Source: Lepus europaeus
Taxonomy: Eukaryota; Chordata; Mammalia; Lagomorpha; Leporidae
Length of the DNA stretch: 64,000 nucleotides
Direction: 5' to 3'
Assembly: GCF_033115175.1 (NCBI RefSeq)
Contig: NC_084827.1
Location: 63,301,201 to 63,365,200 of the forward strand
The position numbers were made by a program, and so were the translations under genes. The notes under the pieces were generated by a model that saw nothing but the letters and a program-made list of their open reading frames with translations, was not told the DNA's origin and made no database searches. Positions 44,919-56,203 of the stretch are shown here, piece after piece; position 1 is the first letter of the stretch; every line of letters begins with the position of its first letter.

Positions 44919-45823
44919 GCTGTATGCTTTACTTGCAAAATATTAAAAACAGCTTTTAATGTTGCACCAGGGTATGTATTTTGAAGTAGAACTGCAGAGT
45001 ATTGAGGTACAACCCTGACGTGCTCTGGAAGCAGAAGCTTTCCCTGTGTGCCCTGGCTGCCCTCCAGCTGATGGGGGAGAGGTGTGAACTGAAATTTGAA
45101 CATGTGCGCACGTGCGCACGTGTGTGTGTGTGTCTGTCTCCCTGTCCCTGGAGGGGCCAGCCTCCTGAGGTAGCCATAGCTGAGCCTGGAAGTTCACTGT
45201 TGCTCGGAACTTGATTCTGGTATGAAATACATACTGGATATAAGGATGGGCTCAGATGTTTCATTTCCTTGGCCCTCACGCCTCTAGGTGGCAGTCATTT
45301 GGTAGACTCAGTTTCTCGACAGTGTCCCTTGTCTAAGTGCCACACTTAGGTAATCCTAAGTTGAGAAGTGAGTGAGAGGGAAAGGCATTCTTACTCAGGT
45401 TTGAGTAAGCACTTCACTTCCAAGTGTACTTTTAAATAATGATCTGTGCTTCAAAGAAGCTGCCCTAGAGGAAGTTGGCTGTTGCCATCACACACATACT
45501 GATCTAATTGTTCTCTTAATTCCTTGAGTTAACCTCAGGGTCACACTACTGCTTGTGTGTTTTAGGCCATTGAAGATGCAAGGTGGTCATCTGGACCATA
45601 AGAAGTTCCTGTGGCTGGGAGGGATGACCCACATTTCTCTTGTGTAGCAAGTTCCCCTGCTGTGTGTCTGCCTTCCCTTCCCTAGTGTGTATTGACACAG
45701 GTGTGGAGTGCAGTTCCTCTCTTCAAGGCTTGGTCTACAGTGTCTAATACTCTGTTGTGTCTCACAAAACCCAGTTTCCCTTGTATATGCAAATGTATAT
45801 TTATAAGTGAAAAATGTTACAAT

Positions 45824-45829
45824 ATTAAA
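45824..45829 (+). terminator. PLEKHB2: Likely distal poly(A) signal
   Basis: ATTAAA followed by TGTGTTTCATTGTG (45848-45861) and a 22-T run (45863-45884), a strong downstream element. Cleavage is expected near 45840-45848. Confidence 0.65.
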
Positions 45830-45862
45830 TGATCATTAACCCTCCAGTGTGTTTCATTGTGA

Positions 45863-46176
45863 TTTTTTTTTTTTTTTTTTTTTTGGTAACGATTTATAGC
45901 TGTTTGACAGCTGGAGTTACAGAGAAAGAGATAGAGATAGATCTTCCATCTGCTGGTTCACTCCCCAAGTGGCCTCAACAGCCGGGGCTGGGCCAGGCCA
46001 AAGCCAGGGACCTAGAACTCCTTCTGAGTCTCCCATGTGGGTGCCCTGGTACTTGGGGCATTATCTGCTGCCTTCCCAGGTGCATTAGCAGGGAGCTGGA
46101 TCAGAGCGAAGCAGCTGAGTTCATGTGGGTTGCCAGTGTCTCAGATAGCTTAATCTGCACCCAAACTCCAGCCCCA
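45863..46176 (-). repeat. C-type SINE after PLEKHB2 poly(A) site
   Basis: Its T-run at 45863-45884 begins about 33 bp after the ATTAAA. The head ends CCAAACTCCAGCCCC. Confidence 0.8.
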
Positions 46177-46214
46177 TTTTCACTTGTAAGAATTACTCTG
46201 TAGTAACACACCTC

Positions 46215-46376
46215 CAGTTTTTTGTTTGTTTTACTGCTGCAGAGAGTAAGAATGATATTTACTGAAGGAGGTATTGTCCAAGTTCCACTTGGTGAGCCTG
46301 GGGCTCGGAAATGAAATAGTTTACTCAGGAGCACACAGGTAGTAAGTGAAGCTTGCATCTGTAGCTGTTATTAAAA
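46215..46376 (+). repeat. MIR-like element
   Basis: GAAATGAAATAGTTTACTCA and the following ACACAGGTAGTAAGTG match MIR-type sequence. It ends at a SINE insertion point. Confidence 0.45.
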
Positions 46377-46385
46377 CACATTCTT

Positions 46386-46724
46386 GGCCGGCGCCGCGGC
46401 TCAATAGGCTAATCTTCCGCCTTGGGGCGCTGGCACAACAGGTTCTAGTCCCAGTCGGGGCGCCGGATTCTATCCCAGTTGCCCCTCTTCCACGCCAGCT
46501 CTCTGCTGCGGCCTGGGAGTGCAGTGGAGGATGGCCCAAGTGCTTGGGCCCTGCACCCCATGGGAGACCAAGAGAAGCACCTGGCTCCTGGCTTCGGATC
46601 AGCGTGGTGCGCCGGCCGCAGCGGCCATTGGAGGGTGAACCAACGGAAAAGGAAGACCTTTCTCTCTCTCTCTCTCTCTCTCACTGTCCACTCTGCCTGT
46701 CAAAAAACAAAAACAAAAAAAACC
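46386..46724 (+). repeat. Young C-type SINE with TSD
   Basis: Starts GGCCGGCGCCGCGGCTCA and ends in an A-tail with C interruptions. CACATTCTT at 46377-46385 and 46725-46733 flanks it. Confidence 0.92.
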
Positions 46725-46939
46725 CACATTCTTTTCCCCTATGCTGTGTGCATATGAGAGTGATTTCCATGAGAGCATGTGACTGGCCTGTGAGGTCACA
46801 CTGAGAATGGCTGTAAGAAAATTAGTGATATTTTCTTTAGATCAACATAGCAGTGTGTTTCCAGTAGCTTCTCTCCCATCTTTGGGTGCATGACTACATA
46901 TTTTTTGTTTAAAATTTTTTTCTTTTTTTTAGGAATTTT

Positions 46940-47273
46940 TTTTTTTTTTGACAGGCAGAGTGGACAGTGAGAGAGACAGAGAGAAAGGTCTTCCTTTTTG
47001 CCGTTGGTTCACCCTCCAATGGCCGCCGCAGTAGGCGCGCTGCGGCCGGCGCACCGCGCTGTTCTGATGGCAGGAGCCAGGTGCTTCTCCTGGTCTCCCA
47101 TGGGGTGCAGGGCCCAAGAACTTGGGCCATCCTCCACTGCACTCCCTGGCCACAGCAGAGAGCTGGCCTGGAAGAGGGGCAACCGGGACAGGATCGGTGC
47201 CCCGACCGGGACTAGAACCCGGTGTGCCAGCGCCGCAAGGCGGAAGATTAGCCTACTGAGCCACGGCGCTGGC
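46940..47273 (-). repeat. Young C-type SINE with TSD, inverted relative to the previous copy
   Basis: TAGGAATTTT at 46930-46939 and 47274-47283 is the target duplication. It lies 215 bp from the plus-strand copy of the same subfamily. Confidence 0.92.
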
Positions 47274-47325
47274 TAGGAATTTTGAAATTAGTTACTTCTT
47301 CCTTTTTTTGGAAATCAGAAACCAC

Positions 47326-47626
47326 TTTTTTTTTTTTTAATTTGTTTATTTGTAAGAGTTACAGAGAGAGGTCTTTTATCTACTGGTTCACTCCCCAAAT
47401 GGCTGCAGTGGCCGGAGCTGGGCCAATCTGAAGTCAGGAGTCAGGAGCTTCTGGATCTCCCACGTGAGTGCAGGGACCCAAGGTCTTGGGCCATCTTCCA
47501 CTTTCTCAGGTGCATTAGCAGGGAGCTGGATGGGAAGTAGAGCAGCCAGGACTTGAACCAGCATCCATTTAGGATGCAGGTGCTGTAGGCTGGGGCTTTA
47601 ACCTGCTGTGCCACAGCACTGGGCCC
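47326..47626 (-). repeat. C-type SINE
   Basis: Minus copy from TTTTTTTTTTAATTTGTTT to CACAGCACTGGGCCC. Confidence 0.82.
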
Positions 47627-47667
47627 TAAATTTTTTTTTTTTAAAGATATCCTGTATTGGTTTTTTA

Positions 47668-47953
47668 TTTAAAGGTTTATTTATTTGAGAGGTAAAGTTA
47701 GAGTGACATACAGAGGTTTTACATCTGGCTCACTCCCAAATGGCTGGGGCTGGGCCAGGCTGAAGCCAGGAGCTCCATCCGGGTCTCCTCACAGGTAGCA
47801 GAAGCCCAAGTACTTAAGCCATTTTCTACTGCCTTCCCAGGACATTAGCAGAGACCTGACGAAGTGGAGGAGCTGGGACTCAAACTGTCGCCCTTATAGG
47901 ATACCAGTGTCACAGGCGGTGGCTTCCCCCTCTGCTCTGCAACATTGTCCCCA
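47668..47953 (-). repeat. Old C-type SINE
   Basis: Minus copy from TTAAAGGTTTATTTATTTGAG to CTGCAACATTGTCCCC. Confidence 0.75.
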
Positions 47954-48137
47954 AATTTCCTGCAGTTTTGGATTCCTCCCTGGTTCCTCTGGGTAGCTTT
48001 CCTGTCTGACCCACATGCTGTAGACCTAGGTTTGCTGGGAATATGTGGTTGCCTGGTGCACTCCCACACTGGAAACTCTGGTTTATATTTTTTTCAGAGA
48101 AGAATCCCTCCATGCTCTGCCTGGAGACCACAGATCA

Positions 48138-48256
48138 CAGATGTGGGGCTGCAGCCATCTGAGGAGTGAACCAGTACATGGAAGACGTCTCTCTCTCTCT
48201 GCCGCTGCCTCTCTCTAGCTCTGCCTTTCAATTAAATAACTCTTTAAAAAAAAATC
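48138..48256 (+). repeat. 5'-truncated SINE
   Basis: Only the 3' third of a plus copy: GAGTGAACCAGTACATGG, a CT tract and CTTTCAATTAAATAAC. Confidence 0.65.
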
Positions 48257-48340
48257 ATAAGAGAAAATAAAATGGAGATGTTAAAAAACAGAAGATGATA
48301 AGCCCCAGGGGAGAAGTTAGCCTAGTAGATGCTGGTTAAT

Positions 48341-48640
48341 GGACTGGCATTGTGGCACAGGTTAAGCTGCCCCTGCAACACCCGCATACCATGTGAGCGC
48401 TGGTTCAAGTTCCAGTTGCTCCACTTCCAGTCTAGGTGCCTGCTAATGCACCTGGGAAAGCAATGGAAGATGGCCCAAGTCCTTGAGCCCCTGCACCCAT
48501 ATGGGAGACCTGGATGGAGTTTCAGGCTCCTGGCTTCAGCTTGTCCCAGCCCCCCTGGCTGTTGACGGCCATTTGGGGAGTGAGCCAGTAGCTGGATGAT
48601 CCCTCTCTCTAACTCTGCCTTTCAAATAAATAAATACTAA
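48341..48640 (+). repeat. C-type SINE
   Basis: Plus copy from GGACTGGCATTGTGGCAC to CCTTTCAAATAAATAAAT. Confidence 0.85.
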
Positions 48641-48654
48641 ATATTTAAGAAAGT

Positions 48655-48945
48655 AAAAATTGCTGGTTAAGACAGCCACATCCCACACTGGAGTACCCGA
48701 GTTCGAGTCCTGACTGCTCCTGAATGCAGCTTCCTGTCAGTGCTGACCCTGGAAGGTGGCAGTGATGGCTGAGTAGGTTTCCTGCCACCCATGTGGGTGA
48801 CGTGGATTGGGTTCCTAGCACGTGGCTTTGGCCCAGCTCAACCCTGGTTTCTTTGGGAATTTGGAGAGTGAATCAGCAGTGAGAGCTCTGTCTTTACCTC
48901 CCAAAACAACATAACTCACTTTATATGTAAAAAAAAAAAAAAAAG
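48655..48945 (+). repeat. Old C-type SINE
   Basis: Plus copy with a good B-box-like GAGTTCGAGTCCTG and an A-run at 48930-48944. Confidence 0.7.
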
Positions 48946-50786
48946 CTTTAAGAAATGATAAATCTATCGTATAGTGACATTTTAAAAGTAGAGCATATAA
49001 AAAATAGTTTGCCAAATGAAGTTAGTGAGGCATGGCATTGTATTCACATTAAAAAATTCTTGTTGGCATCTGGTGTAGTAGAAGACAGCTGGAGTCTCCT
49101 GTTTGCATCCCATCTGTTGCGATTTGTCTTTCGGTTGGGGTGTGTGAAGGAACCACAGCCTCTCGCAGTTGTGTAGCTGAGAAGGGAGAGCCTTGCAGAC
49201 CCCCTTGAAGGGGCTCAGGCACCCTCTGCTCCTGGGATCATTCCTTGAAAAGTTCATCTTTGCTGTCGTGTACTTTAGATTTTTTCCAGTGATATTGAAT
49301 ATTTCCTATGAGCGCAAAACTCCATTCATTCCATTTGTCCCTGAGCTGATCCAGTGCTACGTTGATTTGATATTGCTAACAATGCTAGAATGAAGGACAT
49401 TGCACAAGAAGTGCTTTTCCCAGAGTGGGCTCTCACAGGTGACGTGGAACTGGTAGGTGGTTTGAGATGCCCTGGAGCAAAGCTGGCAACTGGGCACCTC
49501 CAGGATCCACCAAGCCCTAGATATGGAAGGTTGTAATAAACCATCCAGGTCTTGGAGCTGAAAGCCATAGAGCGTTGTTTCTTGATCAAGTCGGAGCACG
49601 TTGTGGGTTCATGGGAGCAGATGCTTTGGCTCCAGGTGGTCATTCAGCTGCTGAAGCTTCTGCCTTCTGGAGTCCTCCGTGGGAGCTCTGTGTCCTGCTG
49701 GAAGAAAAAGGTGGTGAAGACGCTCATCTTGCACTTGGAAGTAGCTCAGCTTCTGGCACCGAGACCTAGTCACACGGCCTCAGCTCAATGTGCAGCATCT
49801 GGGCCGTGTAGGCTGCACTCCTCAAGAAGTGGCCCTGGCCTTAGGGCTGATGGCCACATCAGACCTCGGTAAAGGACAAGCCATAGTTGTCAGCTGTCCT
49901 CAGCTCGCAGTGGAACCCAGGCTCATGTGACCCTTCCCTTGCACGGTGTTCAGCGCTTGCAGATTACATGGCAACTGTTGGTTCATACAACACAAATGAC
50001 ATTTGTTCACAGATACTTTTGTTCTTGATTTCCCTGCTTACCAGCTGGTTTGGATCTACAGAAGGCATTCACCCTTGGCAATCATTTCATCCAATTGTAC
50101 TTCAATGCATTCATTCATTCAGTCATATATTTACTGAGCACTGTTGCAAAATTGCAGGTTTGTATTTGCCCTCCAGTTTTCCCTGGGAGAAGGTTACAGA
50201 GTTGCTAAGTGCTCGGGGAGCGGAAGTCCCACCTCCCTGACAGGTGTGTGGCCCGTGGAGGTGTGAGAGTGCTATGTTGGAGCAGGTGCTTTAGGAAGCA
50301 GAGGGGCTTCTGCAGCTTTCTTGTTCTTCTGCTAGCACTGCTGGCCATGATCCCAGAGCAGGAGCCTCTGCAGCTGCCCCTCTGGCTCTCTGTCACCAGA
50401 ACAGGAAGGGAGCATTGTTGGTCACACAGCAAAGGCCACCAGGGTGAGCTGCTTCCAGGTGCCTGGGTCTTGTGCCAGGAGCTGGGGCTCAGGGGTGAGA
50501 GGCTGCAAGCCAGTGAGGATCATGGGAGTGTGGCTCGGGTTCAGGACCAACATCTCAGGGTCCAGGTGCCATGCTGCTGTTTGCTGGGCTCCTGCCCTCT
50601 ATGAGGGATTTTCATCTCAGTGAGTCACTCAGGGGTCATGATGCCAACCCCTTCCTCTGGTGGACAGAGGGTTAAATGATAGCAGTGCATGAAGGCCAGA
50701 TGTGGTGCCTGGCTCCGTGCGGGTGCTCATGTGTCTTGCCCTTCCTTGACTACTGTTTTTGTAATTTTCTAAGACCGGATGACAGG
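48946..50786. other. Intergenic, mostly unique sequence
   Basis: About 1.8 kb downstream of PLEKHB2 with no SINE. The 49326-49870 part has several minus-strand open frames broken by frameshifts. Around 50100-50160 (CATTCATTCATTCAGTCATA, then TTTACTGAGCACTG) resembles an old L2/MIR-type tail. Confidence 0.4.
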
Positions 50787-51110
50787 GGCTGGCATTGTGT
50801 CATAGAAGGTAAAGCCTCTGCCTATGACGCCTGTATCCTATATGGGTGCGGGTTCAAATCCCAGCTGCTTCACTTCCAATTCGGCTCCCTGCTAATGCAC
50901 CAGGGAAAGCATTTGACTCAAATGCTTGGGCCCCTGTTACCCATGTGGGAAACCTAGATGGAGTTCCTGGCTCATCTTCAGCCTGACCCAGCTCCAGCTG
51001 TTGTGGCCATTTGGGGAGCAAACCAGGGGATGGAAGATCTCCCTGTCTCCCTGTCTCTTTGTCTCTCTCTCCTTATCTCTGCCTCTAAAATAAATAAATA
51101 TTAAAAAAAA
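50787..51110 (+). repeat. C-type SINE
   Basis: Plus copy from GGGGCTGGCATTGTGTCA to CTAAAATAAATAAATATT. Confidence 0.85.
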
Positions 51111-53261
51111 ATTAAAAAACGGGGCGACAGGATCTTTCCATAGTCCTCAAACACAGCTGAGACCACTTCCTGTTCCTTGTGACCAGGAAGGCCTGTCTCC
51201 TGGGCCTCTTGTACCCTGATGGGAGGCCTCTGCCCTCCTGCCCCAGGGAAATGTGAGAATTGATGATGGTCTTTGCATAACCCCCCCCCAACTTTTACTT
51301 CTCATTCAGAATTCTCTCCCTTCTGTCTATACCCCTAAATCCATGCACTGAAGGCAAGAAGGCCCTGGGGGAGCTGAGGTCCGAGGTCTGGCCTCAGTCA
51401 TCGCAGGGCTGGTGCCAGCCACCTGGCTTTGGGGATAGCACGCCTTTGCTTCCCCACCTCCTCCTTTGTTCCACAATTGCTAGGATAAGAGCACCTCAAA
51501 GGATTGTGTGTGGACCAGCTGAGTTAGCATGGGTGGGGAGCGCTTAGAGCAGTGCCTGGTACCTTGATACGTGGCCAGGGTGAATGCTTACTCTGACTGC
51601 GTTCTGAGGGCCTGCCCTCCTGGGACACACGGGTGACTGGTGCTGTGTGCCAGCTCTGAGGCACTGGGACAGGCCCAAGCTCACACCTGGCTGCTGGCTC
51701 TGGGACCTGTGGGAGGCGAACACCTGCCACCTTGTTCTCATCTGAGTGGCTCAGTCGCTTGGCCAAACGCTTGGGAACATCGAGGTCCAAACTCCAGTGT
51801 CCAGGAGCTGGTCAGTAGTGCATATTTCTGGAACTTCGGCCCAGAGGACCTAGGGTGGGCCTGAGCCTGCGATTCCCCAGCCCCCCTGTGCAGCCTGTCT
51901 TACCTGGTCCTGGCTTCCAGAACCCTACAGACTTGGGCCTTGCAGATCAACTGCACAGCAGTCCCTGGAAGCCTACTAGAAAAGCAGGTTCTCCTCCAGG
52001 CCCCAACCTCCTGAAACAGCGACTCAGTCCTCATGCCTGAGAACCTCTAGCCTGGAGCAGACTCCCTCCCTTCCTGCGTCTCTCCCTCCCTCTCCCTCCT
52101 GCCCTTGCTCCCACTCTCTTGCACTTCCTCCTCGCAGCCCCTGGTTCTGAGAACTGCCACTGGGTGTCAGAGCAGCCCCAGGAATATCCCTGTAACCCCC
52201 CTCCTGGGCCCGCCTGGCCCCTGCTGTCTCACCCAAGGCTGCCTGTTTAAGTTTTGGGACCTAGCACGGAAGGGGAGGAAGTGCTTGGCCCAGAGAGTGG
52301 GTCTGATTGCCCACTCTTTGCCAGGATCCTTGCCCTCTGCTCGGGAGTCACAGACCCAGGCTGTGCAAGGTGCTCCTTGGCGCTGGACGTGAACCTTGGA
52401 CATGAGAAAGTCTCCCTGGATGTTAGCCTTTCTGCTGTGGGTATTCCTAGGTGACAAGGGGCTGCAGATGGATGAGGTCTTGTGGGACACAGGACTTACT
52501 GAAGGTCACGCTGAGCTGCATCAAGACAAGCATGTTGGCCTGGCCTTTCCTGGCTGCCCAGGGTTAGTGTCACACCGGGTGGCGGCCAGGGCAGCTGCAT
52601 GATACTATGTAGCAGGCAATGAAGGATTGGAGGGCATTGCAGACCCCTACTCCTGTCAAGTTGCTGCTGGCTTGTATTGCCCCCAAGGCTTCTCCACCTC
52701 TTTGCTCTGGGCCCCTCTGTGAGTCCTGGTCAGGGCTCTCAGAAGACCCTTCCCCTAGGATCCTCCATCCATGCTCAGACCCTGTAATTGGGCCTCCTTT
52801 TCCTGCCATGTCGCACTACATTGATGCTGAGGCTTCTGAGTTCAAGACCAGAGCCCATGTATGCATGTACTGCTGCCGAGGGCTGAGCAGGGCAGGCAGG
52901 GTCACTGCTCATGCAGCCAACACCAGCACCAGCACCAGCAACGGCTCTCCATGGACGCTCAGCAGAGCCCTGGGTGAGGCTACGGGGAGGATGCCGGGGA
53001 GGGGGTGGGGTGTGTGTTAAGTTGGATTTCCAGGGGGTGCAGGGGCCCCATGTGGACAAGCTGGCAGAGGGGGAGGGGCATGCTGTGCTGAGGCAGGAGT
53101 GGCTCTGGGATGGGGCCCTGTGGGGACTGAGGACTTAGAGAAGTGGTTTGGGGATGGCACCTGTGGGAGTGTGTGAGATGTATGGGTAAGCAAGCCCTGG
53201 GGCGCCTGCTGGCAATTGACTGTAGGGTGTAAGCGGTGTCTCCTTTTTTTATTTTTATTTA
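51111..53261. other. Intergenic, unique GC-rich sequence
   Basis: About 2.1 kb without recognised repeats, GC-rich around 52050-52220 (CTCCCTCCCTCTCCCTCC type). Frames up to 133 codons exist on both strands but none resembles a known protein and I see no splice-linked set. Confidence 0.4.
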
Positions 53262-53593
53262 TTTTTATAAAGGTTTTTATTTATTTATTTGAAAGAGTTA
53301 CACAGAGAGAAGGAGAGGCAGAGAAAGAGAGAGGTCTTCCATCCACTGGTTCACTCCCCAGATGGCCACAATGGCTGAAGCTGCGCCCATCTGATTCCAG
53401 GAGCCAGGAGCTTCTTCCGGGTCTCCCACATGGTTGCAGGAGCCCAAGAACTTAGGCCATATTCTACTGCTTTCCCAGGCCACAGCAGAGAGCTGGATCA
53501 GAAGAGGAACAGCCGGGACTAGAACCAGTGCCCATATGGGATGCCAGCACTTCAGGCCAGGGCATTAGCCTGCTGCATCACAGTGCCAGCCCC
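53262..53593 (-). repeat. C-type SINE, first of three in tandem
   Basis: Minus copy with GCAGGAGCCCAAG and AGGCCATATTCTACTG, variants shared only with the next copy. The head ends CACAGTGCCAGCCCC. Confidence 0.87.
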
Positions 53594-53600
53594 ATATTTA

Positions 53601-53924
53601 TTTTTTTTAAAGATTTATTTTATTTATTTGAAAGAGTTACAGAGAGAGGTAGAGACATAGAGAGAGGTCTTCCATCCACTGGTTCACTCCCCAGATGGCC
53701 ACAATGGCTGGAGCTGTGCCCATCTGAAGCCAGGAGCCAGGAGCTTCTTCCGGGTCTCCCATGTAGATGCAGGAGCCCAAGCACTTAGGCCATATTCTAC
53801 TGCTTTCCCAGGCCACATCAGAGAGCTGGATCAGAAGAGGAACAGACGGGACTAGAACCAGTGTCCATATGAGATGCTGGCACTTCAGGCCAGGGCTTTA
53901 ACCCACTGTGCTACAGCGGCGGCC
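53601..53924 (-). repeat. C-type SINE, second of three
   Basis: Very similar to the preceding copy, with the same rare variants and the CACTTCAGGCCAGGGC head. Likely a local duplicate. Confidence 0.87.
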
Positions 53925-53931
53925 CCTCTTT

Positions 53932-54293
53932 CCTTTTTTTTTTTTTTTTTTTTAAGACTTATTTATTCATGTGGAGTTGCAGAGAGGGAGAGGCAGAGGT
54001 GGGGCAGGGGGTAGGGGTGGAGAGAGAGAGGTCTTCCATCTGCTGGTTCATTCTCCAAATGGGCATAACAGCTGGGGAGCTTGACCAGGCCAAAACTGGG
54101 AGCCAGGGGCTTCTTCCCAGTCTCCCACATGGGTGCAGGGGTCCAAGCAATTGGTCCATCCTCCACTGCTTTCCTAGGCACATTAGCAGAAAGCTGGATT
54201 GGAAGTGGAGCAGCTGGAACTTATTCTGACACCCATATGGGATGCCGCGCTACAGACAGTGGCTTAACCCGCTGCACTACAATGCCAGCCTCA
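53932..54293 (-). repeat. C-type SINE, third of three
   Basis: Minus copy with a T-run at 53935-53953. It lacks the variants shared by the two before it, so it is an independent insertion. Confidence 0.83.
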
Positions 54294-54527
54294 GGATCTA
54301 TTTCTTCTAAGTGGTGAGTATCAAACTGTTCATGATACTCCCTTATCATCTGTGCAGGGGCTCAGAGCCATGGGCCCAGCTCTGTGCCATTCCTGACAAG
54401 GGTACTCTGTGTCTTCTCTCTTCATTTTTGTCAGTTTTAATAGAGATTTGTTCACTTCATTGCTTGTGAAAGAACCAAGTTTTTGTTTCACTGCTTTATT
54501 TTTTTTTTAAGCGTATGAGTTTTTCTT

Positions 54528-54843
54528 TCTTTTTTTTTTTCCTCAAAGATTTATTTATTTATTTGAAAGGCAGAGATACGGGGGAGGCGGGGAGATCAAT
54601 CTTCCATCCGCTGGTTCACTCCCCAAATGGCCACAACTGCCGAAGATGGGCTGATCCCAAGCCAGGAGCCAGGAGCTTCTTCCAGGTCTCCCACATGGGT
54701 GCAGGGGCCCAAGCACTTGGGCCATCTTCTACTGCTTTCCCAGGTGCATTAGCAGGGAGCTAGATCGGAAGTGGGACAGCCAGGTCTTGAACTGGCACCC
54801 ATATGGGATGCCGGTATTGCAGGTGGAGGCTTAACCTGATGAT
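54528..54843 (-). repeat. C-type SINE
   Basis: Minus copy from TTTTTTTTTTTCCTCAAAG to GAGGCTTAACCTGATGATC. Confidence 0.83.
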
Positions 54844-55250
54844 CTATCTTTATCTTCACTCAGTTCTGTGGATTTTTAAAAATTTCCTCTTTCAGCCATG
54901 GATTATGTAGAAATGTGTTGTTTCTGTTTTCCTTCTGTTAGGGAGTTACAGTTTGATACCGTTGTGGGATAAGCCTCTGCCAGGTGTCTCTACATGTAAC
55001 TTTGCTGAGCTTGTTTGGTAGCACGGATCTCGTGAGCCTCGGTGGGTGCCGTTCAGATGCTTAGCAGATGCACGGTCTGTTTCTGCGGGGTGAGCTCTCC
55101 AGTCACGTGCTCCGAGGACTCAGATTTTCAGGGCCTTGCTGACGTCCTGCCTAGGGGTTTTACCAGTCGCTGAGAGTGGAACTTGTCAGTTCCCAGCTGT
55201 GACTGTGGGCTTGTCTGTGTCTCCTGTCAGCTCTGTTCACTTTTGTTGTT
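54844..55250 (-). mobile_element. Possible old L1 ORF2 fragment, antisense
   Basis: CCATGGATTATGTAGAAATG and CTGTTAGGGAGTTACAG have the character of an antisense L1 ORF2. Weak; 54294-54527 is similarly T-rich but unassigned. Confidence 0.4.
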
Positions 55251-55915
55251 TTTTGACTAAAATTGAACGTGCGATTTTATTGAATGTAAAAATACAGAAC
55301 TTGAAATGTATCATTTGAACCATTTTTAAGTTTAGAACTCAGTGGTGATAAGCACATAAAAGGCTATGCTGCCATCATCACCATCTATTTCCAGATCTCA
55401 AACAGAAACTCCATACCCACTTAGCACTAACCTCAGACTTCCATCTCTTGGTAGCCTCCACATTATTCCTATTCTAGACACGTTAAATGGAAGCACACAA
55501 TATTTTTCCCTTTGTATTTGGCTTATTTCACTTAGCATCTATTTTTTTTTTTAAAGATTCATTCTAGCTACAGCTTGTATCAGAAATGCATTCCTTTTCA
55601 TGACTGACTAATATTCCATTGTAAATTTAGACCACATTGTATTTATGCATTCCTCTGTCGAACTCTTGTATTGTTCTACCTTCTGGTAATTGTGAATAAA
55701 GCTTCTATGAACATTGGTGCACATGCATCTTCTTGAATCCTCCTTCCAGTTCTTTTGGGTTTAAATCTAGGAGTGGCATTTCTGTATCATAGGGCAATTC
55801 TATGCTTACCTGAGGAATCGTCAAACTTTTTTTTTCCATATTGGTTACACCACTTTAAATGTCTACCAATAATTTATGGGGGTTAATTTTGTCACACTTT
55901 TAAAAATTTTAATTA
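55251..55915 (-). mobile_element. Old L1 3' end, antisense
   Basis: CATCATCACCATCTATTTCC, GGCTTATTTCACTTAGCATC and GTTCTTTTGGGTTTAAATCT are hallmark strings of antisense mammalian L1M 3' ends. Confidence 0.75.
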
Positions 55916-56203
55916 TTTTTTAAAGGTGTATTTAATTATTTGAAAGGCAGATTTACAGAGAGGCAGAGGCAGGTTTTGAGAGGGGTAGAGATGAGAGAGA
56001 GAGATTCTCCATCTTTTAGTTCACTCCCCAAATGGCTGCAATGGCCAGGGCTGGGCCAGGCCAAAGCCAGGATCCAGAGCTTCCTCAGGGTCTCCCCCAT
56101 GGGCCCAGGGGCCCAAGGACTTGGGCCCTCCCCTGCTGCTTTCCCAGGCACATTAGCAGGAAGTTGGATTTGAAGAATAGCTGGAACTTGAACCAGCCCT
56201 AAT
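55916..56203 (-). repeat. C-type SINE at L1 junction
   Basis: Minus copy truncated in its head (ends GAACTTGAACCAGCCCT). It sits between an antisense and a sense L1 piece. Confidence 0.78.

Larger units (their letters stand above)
43206..45845 (+). other. PLEKHB2: PLEKHB2 3' UTR (end inferred)
   Basis: About 2.6 kb without clear repeats from the stop codon to the likely cleavage region. This contrasts with the repeat-packed flanks and fits a retained UTR. A CGCACG/GTGTGT stretch lies at 45107-45135. The end is inferred from the polyadenylation signal at 45824. Confidence 0.7.

Noticed and set aside
46346..46804. 152-codon plus-strand open frame
   Set aside because: It is mostly the translated body of a young SINE. 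The same peptide pieces recur at other SINE copies.
52167..53059. Cluster of GC-rich frames downstream (107, 133, 94 codons)
   Set aside because: High GC lowers stop frequency on both strands equally. No consistent strand, splice chain or known protein pattern.
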